This document shows, piece by piece, positions 1-7,588 of a stretch of 64,000 bases of DNA (the stretch's first letter is position 1; each line of letters opens with the position of its first letter). The notes beneath the pieces are model-generated. The model had not been told where the DNA came from and did not search any database. It was given only the letters and a program-made list of their open reading frames with translations. Both the position numbers and the translations under genes were made by a program. Origin of the DNA: an uncultured Roseibium sp. (GTDB taxonomy: Bacteria; Pseudomonadota; Alphaproteobacteria; Rhizobiales; Stappiaceae); NCBI RefSeq assembly GCF_947499295.1, contig NZ_CANMNP010000002.1, forward strand, positions 372,001 through 436,000, written 5' to 3'.

Positions 1-2
1 CA

Positions 3-683
3 AGAACATCGGCACTCTTTTTGAATTCGCCATGCAATCCAACCGGGTGGGTTGCAGACCGTCAGCTTCTCAAGGATTTTGTAGCGCTTGCAAGAAAACA
101 TGATCTCTGGATCATCGCTGATGAGATTTACGCCTTGTTTTACTATGGAGAGGGACGTCGGGCCCCCTCATTCTATGATGTGGCGGACGAGGAAGACAAG
201 ATCCTGTTCGTCAACTCCATGTCCAAGAACTGGGCCATGACCGGATGGCGTATTGGATGGATCTCGGCTCCGCCGGTCCTTGGCCAGGTGATCGAAAACC
301 TCATTCAATATTCGACGTCCGGTGTGCCGTCCTATTCTCAGTGGGGCGCGGTCGCTGCTTTGAGCGAAGGACATGATTTCCTGAAACAGCAGGTGGCAAG
401 AGCCGAAAGAGGCCGACACTGCGTTGTTGAAGGGCTAAATAAGGTTGACCGAGTGAACATTCAGGCGCCGGACGGTGCGTTCTATCTGTTTTTCTCCATA
501 GACGGTGTTGAAGACACTCGCCAGTTCGCCCTCGACCTTGTTCGTCAAACCGGCGTCGGTCTCGCGCCGGGCACCGCCTTTGGTGTTGGCGGTGAGAACC
601 ATCTTCGCCTGTGCTACGCCCGCCGCACAGACCATCTGGAAACGGCCATTGACCGAATTAATTCTTGGCTGACAGCGATTTAG
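3..683 (+). CDS. PLP-dependent aminotransferase, class I/II (5' end outside window)
   Basis: C-terminal about 227 residues of a fold-type I aminotransferase; the frame is open to the window edge, so the start lies upstream. The visible part begins just before NSPCNPTGW, the conserved loop of aspartate/aromatic-type aminotransferases. It contains DEIYALFYY (Asp that contacts the pyridine nitrogen of PLP) and NSMSKNWAMTGWRIGW, whose Lys is the expected Schiff-base residue. The C-terminal small domain has LRLCYA, carrying the Arg expected to bind the substrate carboxylate. Substrate cannot be assigned. The next gene, fixL, starts about 60 bases downstream on the same strand, with no obvious terminator between them. 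Confidence 0.9.
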   Translation, partial: RTSALFLNSPCNPTGWVADRQLLKDFVALARKHDLWIIADEIYALFYYGEGRRAPSFYDVADEEDKILFVNSMSKNWAMTGWRIGWISAPPVLGQVIENLIQYSTSGVPSYSQWGAVAALSEGHDFLKQQVARAERGRHCVVEGLNKVDRVNIQAPDGAFYLFFSIDGVEDTRQFALDLVRQTGVGLAPGTAFGVGGENHLRLCYARRTDHLETAIDRINSWLTAI

Positions 684-744
684 GTGCCGGGTGGGTTGTT
701 CGGATACGTAAAAGCCCCTAAACCTTAAATGGCGTGGAATCCAT

Positions 745-1938
745 TTGAGTGTCGGTATGGGGCAGGACGGCGTAATAGAGCGGGAAGAGGAAAACGCAGC
801 CGTATCGGAAGCGCGTCTTGCAAGCGTGTTCGATACAGCCGCAGACGGCATCGTGGTCATCAACGAGCGCGGTCAGATTCTTGCTTTCAACAAGGCCTGC
901 GAACAGTTGTTCGGCTACGAGGCCGCGGATCTGCTGGGCCGGGATGTCAGCCGCATCATGCCCCATCACTACGCGAGCCAGCACAAGCAATACATGCACA
1001 ACTACATTTCCACCGGTGAAAAGAAAATCATCGGCATCGGCCGGGAAGTACAGGCGCAACATAAGGATGGCACGGTTTTCCCAATCGAACTGTCCGTGGG
1101 TGAAGCCGGGACGCATTTTGGACGCCAGTTCATCGGTATCTTGCGGGATCTGCGACCGCGCAAGGCAATGGAAGACCGCTTGTCCAAGACACAAGCGCAA
1201 TTGCTGCACATGACCCGGATCAGCGCTCTGGATGAGATGGGCGCAGCTATTGCTCATGAACTCAATCAGCCTTTGACGGCTGTCCTGCTTTATCTGCAGT
1301 CCGTTTCCCGCAAGGCCAATGCCGAAGACTCACTGGATCCGCTCATTGTTGATGTGATCGGCAAAGCGGTGCGTGAAGCCGAACGCGCCAGCGAAATTAT
1401 CCAGCGCATGCGCCAGCTGGTGGAAAAGAAAGCTCCAGAACGGCAGACCATTCAGGTTGAGGACTTCATCAAGACCTGTGTGGAAATGGCAGAGCTCGGG
1501 AGTTCCGACGGATACGCCTATCTGCAGGCGAATGTTTCCAAAGAACTGCCAATGCTGCAGGCAGACCCTGTTCAAATCCGTCAGATTTTGATCAATCTTC
1601 TTCGCAACGCACGCGAAGCAGTGATAGACGTGCCGCAGAAAAAAGTTTTCCTGTCCGTTTCCCGGATTGGCGACACCTTGGAGTTTCGGGTCACAGACAA
1701 TGGCCCGGGTGTTCCTGAAGAGCTTGCAGGCAATCTCTTTCGAGCCTTTTCAGGCGCAAAACACAAGGGTGTCGGTCTGGGATTGGCAATCTCCCGCTCA
1801 ATCGCGCAAAATCACGGCGGTGATTTGAGACTGGAGAATAACAAGGATGGTGGAGCGTCATTCGTTTTGACCTTGCCGGTCGAACCGAAAGACGAAGATA
1901 TGGTCGAGCCATCCGGTTCTGCCACGACAGAAGATTAA
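745..1938 (+). CDS. fixL: Oxygen-sensing haem-PAS histidine kinase FixL
   Basis: Sensor kinase of the FixLJ low-oxygen system. Residues about 20-140 form a PAS domain that matches the FixL haem pocket: His80 (SQHKQY) and Arg100 (IIGIGR) keep the 20-residue spacing of the proximal haem His200 and the O2-binding Arg220 of Bradyrhizobium FixL. The HisKA box AHELNQPL places the phospho-accepting His at 171. The HATPase domain shows NLLRNAREA, DNGPGV and GVGLGLAIS. No membrane segments are seen, so it should be cytosolic like Bradyrhizobium FixL, unlike membrane-bound Sinorhizobium FixL. Numbering uses the TTG start at 745; ATG at 757 is an alternative. fixJ follows after 19 bases. Confidence 0.9.
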   Translation: MSVGMGQDGVIEREEENAAVSEARLASVFDTAADGIVVINERGQILAFNKACEQLFGYEAADLLGRDVSRIMPHHYASQHKQYMHNYISTGEKKIIGIGREVQAQHKDGTVFPIELSVGEAGTHFGRQFIGILRDLRPRKAMEDRLSKTQAQLLHMTRISALDEMGAAIAHELNQPLTAVLLYLQSVSRKANAEDSLDPLIVDVIGKAVREAERASEIIQRMRQLVEKKAPERQTIQVEDFIKTCVEMAELGSSDGYAYLQANVSKELPMLQADPVQIRQILINLLRNAREAVIDVPQKKVFLSVSRIGDTLEFRVTDNGPGVPEELAGNLFRAFSGAKHKGVGLGLAISRSIAQNHGGDLRLENNKDGGASFVLTLPVEPKDEDMVEPSGSATTED

Positions 1939-1957
1939 GAGCGAGGAATACGTCCAC

Positions 1958-2563
1958 ATGAAAGCTGACGCGGAGGCCATTTACATCGTTGATGATGACC
2001 CTGCGGTGCGAGACGCGCTGTCTGTTCTTTTCAATATGGAAGGATATGTGGTCGAGACATTTTCCGACGGCGACACATTTATCGAATCGGCCAGCAAGGC
2101 TGTTCCGGCATGCGTCATGCTGGATGTGCATATGCCAGGCCGTTCGGGAATTGAGATCTTGAAGTCTCTCAATGCTGAAAACTACCCGGCACCGATTTTT
2201 ATCATCTCGGGCCAGGGCGACATCCCGATGGCTGTTGAAGCTATTCGCAACGGCGCTTTCGATTTCATCGAAAAACCCTTTTCTGCCGAGACGGTCTTGG
2301 AGCGTGTGCGCGACGGGATCTCCCGTATGAAGAAACAAGGGGACGTTGCAAGCCCGACATTCCAGGGCGCTGAACTTCTGACACGGCGTGAACTTGAGGT
2401 ACTCAAGGAGATCACCGACGGCGCCTCGAACAAGGAAGCCGGCCGGACACTGGGCATCAGTCCGCGGACTGTCGAAGTACATCGTGCGCGCATTATGGAG
2501 AAGCTTGGGGCTCGGAACGCGGCTGATCTGGTGCGCATTGTACTTGGGCATCCAACTGCGTAA
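1958..2563 (+). CDS. fixJ: Two-component response regulator FixJ
   Basis: 201-residue NarL/FixJ-family regulator, the usual FixJ size. The N-terminal receiver has the acidic cluster VDDD, phospho-acceptor Asp56 (MLDVHMPG), a Ser in IISGQG and the Lys of EKPF. The C-terminal LuxR-type helix-turn-helix (about residues 137-200) shows LTRRELEVLKEI and the recognition segment ISPRTVEVHRARIMEKL. Phosphorylated FixJ classically activates fixK transcription at low oxygen, and fixK lies 740 bases downstream with a FixJ-like site before it. Co-transcribed with fixL. Confidence 0.92.
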   Translation: MKADAEAIYIVDDDPAVRDALSVLFNMEGYVVETFSDGDTFIESASKAVPACVMLDVHMPGRSGIEILKSLNAENYPAPIFIISGQGDIPMAVEAIRNGAFDFIEKPFSAETVLERVRDGISRMKKQGDVASPTFQGAELLTRRELEVLKEITDGASNKEAGRTLGISPRTVEVHRARIMEKLGARNAADLVRIVLGHPTA

Positions 2564-2670
2564 AGCGTCGTTAAGTTCGAAGAATTCTGCCTTTTGCTCT
2601 CAAAGCTGTGATGCATGCTGGTATTTGTGCGTACATCCCGAGCTGTAAATTTGGAGTATCTGTAAGGCAA

Positions 2671-2692
2671 GGTCAGGTAATTGTGCCTGACC
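2671..2692 (+). promoter_or_regulatory. Perfect inverted repeat abutting the receiver gene start
   Basis: GGTCAGG (2671-2677), 8-base spacer, CCTGACC (2686-2692), ending immediately before the ATG at 2693. As RNA this is a 7-bp hairpin that would mask the ribosome-binding region; as DNA it could be an operator. There is no U-run, so it is not a terminator. Function is inferred. Confidence 0.5.
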
Positions 2693-3049
2693 ATGGGATT
2701 GCAGTACGTGGTTGTTCATATTGTAGAGGATGATGAAGCGGTTGCAGATGCGCTTGCCATGGCGCTCGAAGATCTCGATCATCGTCCCAGAACATATCCG
2801 GACGGCGAGACATTCCTCGCCCGGGCGCGCATCGCAACGGATGACTGGGTCTTTGTTGACCTGGGACTGCCGGGCAGGAGCGGTGCAGACGTAATCCGAG
2901 ATCTGCTGGATTCTGGGCAACCTCCCAATATTGTTGCAATTTCCGGAAAGTCGCGAACCAATCTTCTGCGCCAGTTGCGAGAGTTGCCAGACCTGAAAGT
3001 TTTGCGCAAACCGCTGTCGATAGAGATGATTTCGGACGCAATGGGATAA
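2693..3049 (+). CDS. Single-domain response regulator (FixT-like by position)
   Basis: 118-residue stand-alone receiver with no output domain. Acidic pair EDD near residue 12, phospho-acceptor Asp56 (VFVDLGLPGRSG), Ser in AISGKS and Lys in LRKPL are all present, so it should be phosphorylatable. It resembles the FixJ receiver more than CheY. It sits between fixJ and fixK; in Caulobacter a single-domain receiver, FixT, binds FixL and inhibits it, so negative feedback on FixL is a reasonable guess, made from position and architecture only. An in-frame TTG at 2681 would add four residues (MCLT) and would lie inside the hairpin; ATG 2693 is preferred for codon type, although its Shine-Dalgarno spacing is poor. 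Confidence 0.75.
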   Translation: MGLQYVVVHIVEDDEAVADALAMALEDLDHRPRTYPDGETFLARARIATDDWVFVDLGLPGRSGADVIRDLLDSGQPPNIVAISGKSRTNLLRQLRELPDLKVLRKPLSIEMISDAMG

Positions 3050-3100
3050 GAAGAAATCCCTACCCAGCGACAAAAAATCGCGCGTCTTTTCACCTCATAT

Positions 3101-3116
3101 GTAGTTCCTCTTACGC
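3101..3116 (+). promoter_or_regulatory. Candidate FixJ-binding site upstream of fixK
   Basis: GTAGTTCCTCTTACGC resembles, from memory, the FixJ recognition sequence of rhizobial fixK promoters (TAGTTTCCCTTAC-like). It lies about 185 bases before the fixK start, which implies a long leader. The match is judged by eye and not scored. Confidence 0.4.
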
Positions 3117-3300
3117 AGTCGACCGAATTTCGTCCCTCTACTTCTGTCTCTAAAGTTTGATCATGCAAACGGCGAGCGTCGGACGGGGCGCTTGCATCGG
3201 CAACGGGGCGGTTTGGGGTTCGGACGATTGGATCCCCTTACAGGAAAGCACCTGCTGGTTTGCGGATCAGATCCGGGCATTTCTGCTCGAAGGAGGGAAA

Positions 3301-4014
3301 ATGGCATATTTCGACGCAAGCAATCCGAGCCAGGGTGCATCTTTCGCGCACAGCGCCGCACCGGTCTTCTCCTCGGAAACATCCTCCTTTTCGGCTTTCG
3401 GTGCAAAGGCAGCTCAGTATGACACCCATTCGGTGGTCTACTACGAGGGTGACCCGAGCAAACGGCTTTATGAACTCGTCAAAGGGTCGGTGATGCTCTA
3501 CAAGCTCCTGCCCGACGGTCGGCGCCAGGTCGTTGAAGTGCTACGTCCGGGCGACATTTTTGGCCTGGCCGGTAGTGACGAATATGATTGTACCGCCGAG
3601 ACACTTACCGAAGCCGAAGTCAACGAAATCGACCTGAAGCAAGTCGAGCGCTCCAATGAACTTCAGCGCACGCTGAGCACCTGCCTGACAAACCAGATGC
3701 GTGTTCTTCACGAACATGCCGTGCTCCTTGGGCGCAAGTCGGCAGTTGAGCGTGTCGCAAGCTTCCTGATGCACCTCGTTCCCGACCGTGGTGGTATCGG
3801 GTGCGTTGGACCGGACAATGAAGAACAAGACGGGTTTGATCTTCATCTTCATATGACCCGGCAGGAAATCGCAGATTATCTCGGACTGACCATCGAAACA
3901 GTCAGTCGTGTCGTGTCCGACTTGAAACGCCGCGGCGTCATCAGGGTCGACAAGGCAGACAAGATCCATCTGAACAAAGTTTGCAGCCTTTGTCAGATGA
4001 CCGGCATGCACTAA
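3301..4014 (+). CDS. fixK: Crp/Fnr-family transcriptional activator FixK
   Basis: 237 residues from the ATG at 3301, chosen because AGGAGG lies 5 bases upstream; the frame is open back to 3157 but that extension has no good ribosome site. A cyclic-nucleotide-fold sensor domain (VYYEGDPSKRLYELVKGSVM, LRPGDIFGL) is followed by a long helix and a winged helix with LTIETVSRVVSDLKRRGVI, carrying the FNR-class E..SR recognition residues that read TTGAT-N4-ATCAA. The N-terminus has no cysteines, so it lacks the oxygen-labile Fe-S cluster of FNR/FnrN and fits FixK, controlled through FixLJ. The C-terminus ends in an unusual CSLC motif. Likely targets in this window are hemN and ccoNOQP. Confidence 0.85.
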   Translation: MAYFDASNPSQGASFAHSAAPVFSSETSSFSAFGAKAAQYDTHSVVYYEGDPSKRLYELVKGSVMLYKLLPDGRRQVVEVLRPGDIFGLAGSDEYDCTAETLTEAEVNEIDLKQVERSNELQRTLSTCLTNQMRVLHEHAVLLGRKSAVERVASFLMHLVPDRGGIGCVGPDNEEQDGFDLHLHMTRQEIADYLGLTIETVSRVVSDLKRRGVIRVDKADKIHLNKVCSLCQMTGMH

Positions 4015-4039
4015 CTCCCACTTGGCATGTTCCTCCCTG

Positions 4040-4070
4040 GGCTGCGGTTTCCGCAGCCTTCTTTTTTGTT
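4040..4070 (+). terminator. Rho-independent terminator after fixK
   Basis: Stem GGCTGCGG / CCGCAGCC (4040-4047 and 4051-4058) with a TTT loop, followed by a T-rich tract to about 4075. Confidence 0.9.
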
Positions 4071-4086
4071 TTTTTCAAATAATGAC

Positions 4087-4117
4087 TTGAGCCGAACCTA
4101 CGGTCATAGCTTAGGGA
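4087..4117 (+). promoter_or_regulatory. MerR-type promoter with long spacer
   Basis: TTGAGC (4087-4092) and TAGGGA (4112-4117) are 19 bases apart, the overlong spacing typical of MerR-controlled promoters. A short dyad, ACC-TAC-GGT, lies between them. The merR start is 20 bases downstream, so autoregulation is likely. The -10 match is weak. Confidence 0.45.
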
Positions 4118-4136
4118 GCCTGTTCAGGAGGTTCCC

Positions 4137-5219
4137 ATGGATAAGACAAGCCCTCAGGATGTGTTGTTGACTGCGGCGGAGTGCGCCGCACGAACCGGAA
4201 TCTCAGTGAGAACTCTCCGGGTCTATGAAGCAAACGGTCTTCTGTCACCTGTTCGCTCACAGAAGAACTGGAGGCTGTACAGCTCTGGAGACATAGCCAG
4301 GCTGAACGAAATCCTGAGCTTGAAACAGCTTGGCCTCAGTCTGTCGGCCATTGCCGAGATTTTGGAAGGGCGAATGACGGATGTCGGCCGACTGCTGGAC
4401 ATTCAAAAAACAATACTGACCGCCCGTCAGGAACAGGCTGAACGCGGCCTCCGTCTCGTTGCCCAGCTTCAATCCAAGAACCTGGCTGGAGAAGGCTTGT
4501 CTATGGGTGATCTCCTTGATTTGGCAAAGGAGACAAAAATGAACGAAGCAGCGGATGAATATGCTTGGAAGCGATATGACCAGGCGCGTCCCCGAACGGA
4601 GATCGAGCCTGATCGGGAAAACCTGCAGGCTTGCGCTGGCGAATATCGTTTTGAGGACGGTATTGCGATCAGGATCACCTCAACCGGCAAGGCACTGCGT
4701 GGAGAGTTGCTTGGCCAACCGGAGTTCGATCTCTTTGCGGAAGCACCGGACAGGTTCTTTCTGAAGGTGACACCGGCACAGTTCACGTTTTCACGAGATG
4801 CGGAAGGCGCGGTTGAAGGATTGGTCCTGCACCAAGGTGGTTTCGAAATGAAAGCTGAAAGGTGCGCCGAAGGTGTCTTTGCGACGGCGAAAGCCAAACT
4901 GGAGGACAGAATTCGGAACAAGACGCCCTTTGCCGGTGGTGAACAGAAACTGCGTCGGCTGATTGGCGAACATCGCGAGGGAAAACCGGACTATGTCGAA
5001 ATGACGCCTGTTTTGAAGTCACTTGTCGAGGAGCAACTGCCGGTCGTGGTCAAAGAACTTGAGCGTCTTGGTCAGATGAGATCGGTCGAGTTCCGCGGTG
5101 TTGGGGTCGATGGCTTTGACATCTATATCGTCGAATTTGAGAACGGGCGAATGGAATGGGGCTTGTCGCAATGCCCGGATGAGACGCTCAACGGCCTCTT
5201 TATGAGGCCGGTTCCTTAA
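4137..5219 (+). CDS. MerR-family regulator with DUF3471-like C-terminal region
   Basis: 360 residues with AGGAGG 7 bases upstream. Residues about 10-80 are a MerR winged helix (ISVRTLRVYEANGLLSPVR, then RLYSSGDIARLNEI), followed by the linking coiled coil (GRLLDIQKTILTARQEQAER). Residues about 165-235 (CAGEYRFEDGIAIRITSTG, LFAEAPDRFFLK, FTFSRDAEGAVEGLVLHQ) resemble the beta-rich DUF3471 domain usually attached to class C beta-lactamase-like hydrolases. A last segment of about 120 residues resembles nothing I recognise. Typical MerR proteins are 120-270 residues. The C-terminal part is presumably the ligand sensor; ligand and targets are unknown. Confidence 0.75.
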   Translation: MDKTSPQDVLLTAAECAARTGISVRTLRVYEANGLLSPVRSQKNWRLYSSGDIARLNEILSLKQLGLSLSAIAEILEGRMTDVGRLLDIQKTILTARQEQAERGLRLVAQLQSKNLAGEGLSMGDLLDLAKETKMNEAADEYAWKRYDQARPRTEIEPDRENLQACAGEYRFEDGIAIRITSTGKALRGELLGQPEFDLFAEAPDRFFLKVTPAQFTFSRDAEGAVEGLVLHQGGFEMKAERCAEGVFATAKAKLEDRIRNKTPFAGGEQKLRRLIGEHREGKPDYVEMTPVLKSLVEEQLPVVVKELERLGQMRSVEFRGVGVDGFDIYIVEFENGRMEWGLSQCPDETLNGLFMRPVP

Positions 5220-5232
5220 GTCCTACGTGAAA

Positions 5233-5259
5233 GAAAAGCCCGGAATGTCCGGGCTTTTC
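5233..5259. terminator. Bidirectional terminator between merR and hemN
   Basis: Perfect 12-bp stem GAAAAGCCCGGA / TCCGGGCTTTTC with a three-base loop. The A-run and T-run flanks serve the two converging genes. Confidence 0.9.
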
Positions 5260-5267
5260 ACGAATAT

Positions 5268-6632
5268 TCAGATGGCTGCAGAATGGCGGGCCTTGCCCTC
5301 GGAAAGGTAGGCATCGAAGGCGGCTGCCGCGAGCCTGACATAGGGGCGGCCCGCATCCGTTACCTCAACCTTGGCATTGTCGTTTGCACCGAGGTCCAGC
5401 CGAACAAGGCCATCTCTTGCAAGATCTTGAAGAGCGTCGATAGCGTCTGAAAGATCATGGGTCGACAAGCCAAATGCATTGCAGGCGGGCTTGAGATCGC
5501 AGGAATAGTTGGTCATCAACTCTTCAATGATGTGACCGCGCAACCGGTCGTCCGCAGAAAGTGCGAGTCCCTTCGACACCGGTAGCTTGCCGGCTTCAAC
5601 ACTGCGGCGCCAGTTGCCGACATCCGGCATATTCTGAATGTATCCGTTCGACACCTTGCCGATGGAGGAAACGCCAAAGCCGATCAATTGTTCGCCCTGA
5701 TCCGTCGTGTAACCCTGAAAATTCCGTTTAAGCGATCCATCCATCAGGGCAATTGCCATGCTGTCATCGGCACGTGCGAAATGGTCGAGACCGATGGCAA
5801 CATAACCGGCTTTCAGCAATTCGGCTCTCGCCAGATCAGCCAGTGCGATGCGTTCAGCAGCTGTCGGCAAGGTGCTTTCGTCAATCAGCTTTTGGTGCTT
5901 GCGCATCCAGGGCACATGGGCATAGCCGAAAAGCGCAATCCGCCCCGGCGCCAGCGCAAGGGTTTTTTCAACCGTATCGAGGATGGTTTCACTGGACTGG
6001 CCTGGCAGTCCATACATCAGATCGAAATTGAGGTCGTCTAGACCGGCTGCTCGGAGATTGGCCGTTGCGCGCTCCACGATCTCAAAGGGTTGAATTCTGC
6101 CGATCGCTTTTTGCACATCCGGATCGAAATCCTGAACGCCAAGGCTGGTCCGGTTGATGCCGATGGTGGCCAAGGTCTCCGCCAGACCGGCGGATACCAG
6201 ACGCGGATCCAGTTCGATTGCGTGTTCAAGGTCGGGAGCAAAATTGAACATCACCCGCAACAATCCGGCCAGATCCACAAGGCTTTCTCGCGGAAGCAAG
6301 CTCGGGGTGCCACCGCCCCAATGTATGTGCCTGACGTGGCCAGCCTTTTGAAGTTGCGCACCGACAAGAGAAATTTCCTTCCCCAATGTCGCGGCATAGG
6401 CCTTTAGCGGCGCATCTTGACGGGTTGCTTTGGTGTGACACCCGCAATAATGACAAAGCTCCCTGCAAAACGGCACATGCAGATAAAGCGAGAGCGAGTC
6501 AGCCGGCGTGACCGCCCGAAGCCAATCTGCATAGGTCTCTGCCGTGACGCCGTCATGAAAATGGGGCGCAGTCGGGTAGCTCGTGTAGCGCGGTACATTG
6601 CGCAGTGCATAGGAAAGCGGATCTTTCATCAT
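5268..6632 (-). CDS. hemN: Oxygen-independent coproporphyrinogen III oxidase HemN
   Basis: Radical-SAM enzyme that decarboxylates coproporphyrinogen III to protoporphyrinogen IX without O2, making haem under microaerobic or anaerobic conditions. 454 residues from the ATG at 6632, close to the usual HemN length. RYTSYPTAPHF near residue 15 is the HemN N-terminal signature. The radical-SAM cluster motif CRELCHYCGC has Cys56, 60 and 63 as ligands plus Cys65 typical of HemN. HIHWGGGTPSLL and a C-terminal HemN domain follow. The frame extends to 6722, but that region contains the FixK box and is probably not translated. Anaerobic haem supply complements the cbb3 genes. Confidence 0.93.
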   Translation of the reverse strand: MMKDPLSYALRNVPRYTSYPTAPHFHDGVTAETYADWLRAVTPADSLSLYLHVPFCRELCHYCGCHTKATRQDAPLKAYAATLGKEISLVGAQLQKAGHVRHIHWGGGTPSLLPRESLVDLAGLLRVMFNFAPDLEHAIELDPRLVSAGLAETLATIGINRTSLGVQDFDPDVQKAIGRIQPFEIVERATANLRAAGLDDLNFDLMYGLPGQSSETILDTVEKTLALAPGRIALFGYAHVPWMRKHQKLIDESTLPTAAERIALADLARAELLKAGYVAIGLDHFARADDSMAIALMDGSLKRNFQGYTTDQGEQLIGFGVSSIGKVSNGYIQNMPDVGNWRRSVEAGKLPVSKGLALSADDRLRGHIIEELMTNYSCDLKPACNAFGLSTHDLSDAIDALQDLARDGLVRLDLGANDNAKVEVTDAGRPYVRLAAAAFDAYLSEGKARHSAAI

Positions 6633-6666
6633 GGTTCTTGTTTCTGATATTTCGCCGATCCGTTCC

Positions 6667-6680
6667 TTGATCTTGCTCAA
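6667..6680. promoter_or_regulatory. FixK/FNR box between hemN and the GST gene
   Basis: TTGATCTTGCTCAA matches TTGAT-N4-ATCAA with one mismatch. A class II position (box centre at -41.5) puts a start site near 6632-6640 for hemN, giving a very short or absent leader, or near 6715 for the divergent GST gene, 11 bases before its start codon. Either or both promoters may use it. Confidence 0.75.
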
Positions 6681-6725
6681 GCGTCTGTTTGAAGTCAGGC
6701 GAGAATTTCCGGGAAGGGGCACTGC

Positions 6726-7475
6726 TTGACTGAAATGCTCACATCAACCACGCCCAAACGCTCCGATAAGCCCGCCGCCGGCACCTACCGCCTCCATGGA
6801 TCTCCTGACAGCGCCAATCTGGTTGTGCGGCTTGTGCTGGAAGAAATGGAGACGCCCTATCAATATGTGCCGGTTGACCGGCTTCGTTCAGAGCAGAATT
6901 CCGAAGCCTATCTGAAACTCAATCCGCAAGGCCTTATTCCGGTATTGGAAGTGCCGGGGCAAGATGCCCCGCTTTTTGAGACCGGTGCCATTCTCCTTCA
7001 TCTCGTCGAGACGCATGGCTGTCTCGGTCCGGCTGTTGGCTCCTTGGAACGGGGCCGGTTCCTCAAGTGGCTTTTCTTCATTTCCAATACCCTTCATTCG
7101 GAACTGAGGATTTCATTCAAGCCGTACAAATATGTTGCGGAAGGAAGGGCGGCCGAAGATCTGTCAGACGGGCTCATCTTGCGGATTGCGCGGAGCTTTG
7201 ACCTGCTCGACCGCGAAATCTGGGCAAGCGGCGGTCCGTATCTCATGGGACAGGAGCTGACTTGTCTGGATCACTATGCAGCCTGTTGCGCGCGTTGGGC
7301 GCAGATCTATCGCAACGACGGCAAATGGGCTCCGCTTGGCACACCCTATCTTAAACGCATGATTGAGGAGCTGGAGGACCGCCCTGCAGTCAATCGCGCT
7401 TGCAGTCTCGAAGGCATTAAGGGGTTGCCCTTCAGCGAACCGAAACCTGTCACCTTGCCCGGTACAACGGCTTAA
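6726..7475 (+). CDS. Glutathione S-transferase family protein
   Basis: 249 residues from a TTG start with GGGAAGGGG 6 bases upstream; ATG at 6735 is the alternative. The N-terminal thioredoxin-like domain shows YRLHGSPDSANLVVRLVLEE, the cis-Pro region NPQGLIPVLEV and the ETGAILLHL motif that binds the glutathione gamma-glutamyl group. The C-terminal half is the all-helical GST domain. It is divergent from hemN across a shared FixK-type box, so expression may rise at low oxygen. Substrate unknown; it could conjugate or reduce electrophiles formed during redox stress. Confidence 0.8.
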   Translation: MTEMLTSTTPKRSDKPAAGTYRLHGSPDSANLVVRLVLEEMETPYQYVPVDRLRSEQNSEAYLKLNPQGLIPVLEVPGQDAPLFETGAILLHLVETHGCLGPAVGSLERGRFLKWLFFISNTLHSELRISFKPYKYVAEGRAAEDLSDGLILRIARSFDLLDREIWASGGPYLMGQELTCLDHYAACCARWAQIYRNDGKWAPLGTPYLKRMIEELEDRPAVNRACSLEGIKGLPFSEPKPVTLPGTTA

Positions 7476-7588
7476 GTCTGACAAATTGGCCGATCTGCCA
7501 TTCAGCTTATGTTGATTGAAGCAATCAAGCATGCCAAAGCTGTAGGACGGTTCTATAGGGTATCTTCCCTATCAGAAAACGGTTGCTC

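Noticed and set aside
1691-2551. 286-residue minus-strand frame opposite fixL/fixJ
   Set aside because: Covers two well-supported genes on the other strand and shows no domain.
3157-3300. N-terminal 48-residue extension of FixK and a TTGATCATGCAAAC box
   Set aside because: No ribosome site for the extension, while AGGAGG precedes ATG 3301. The second half of the supposed FNR box does not match ATCAA.
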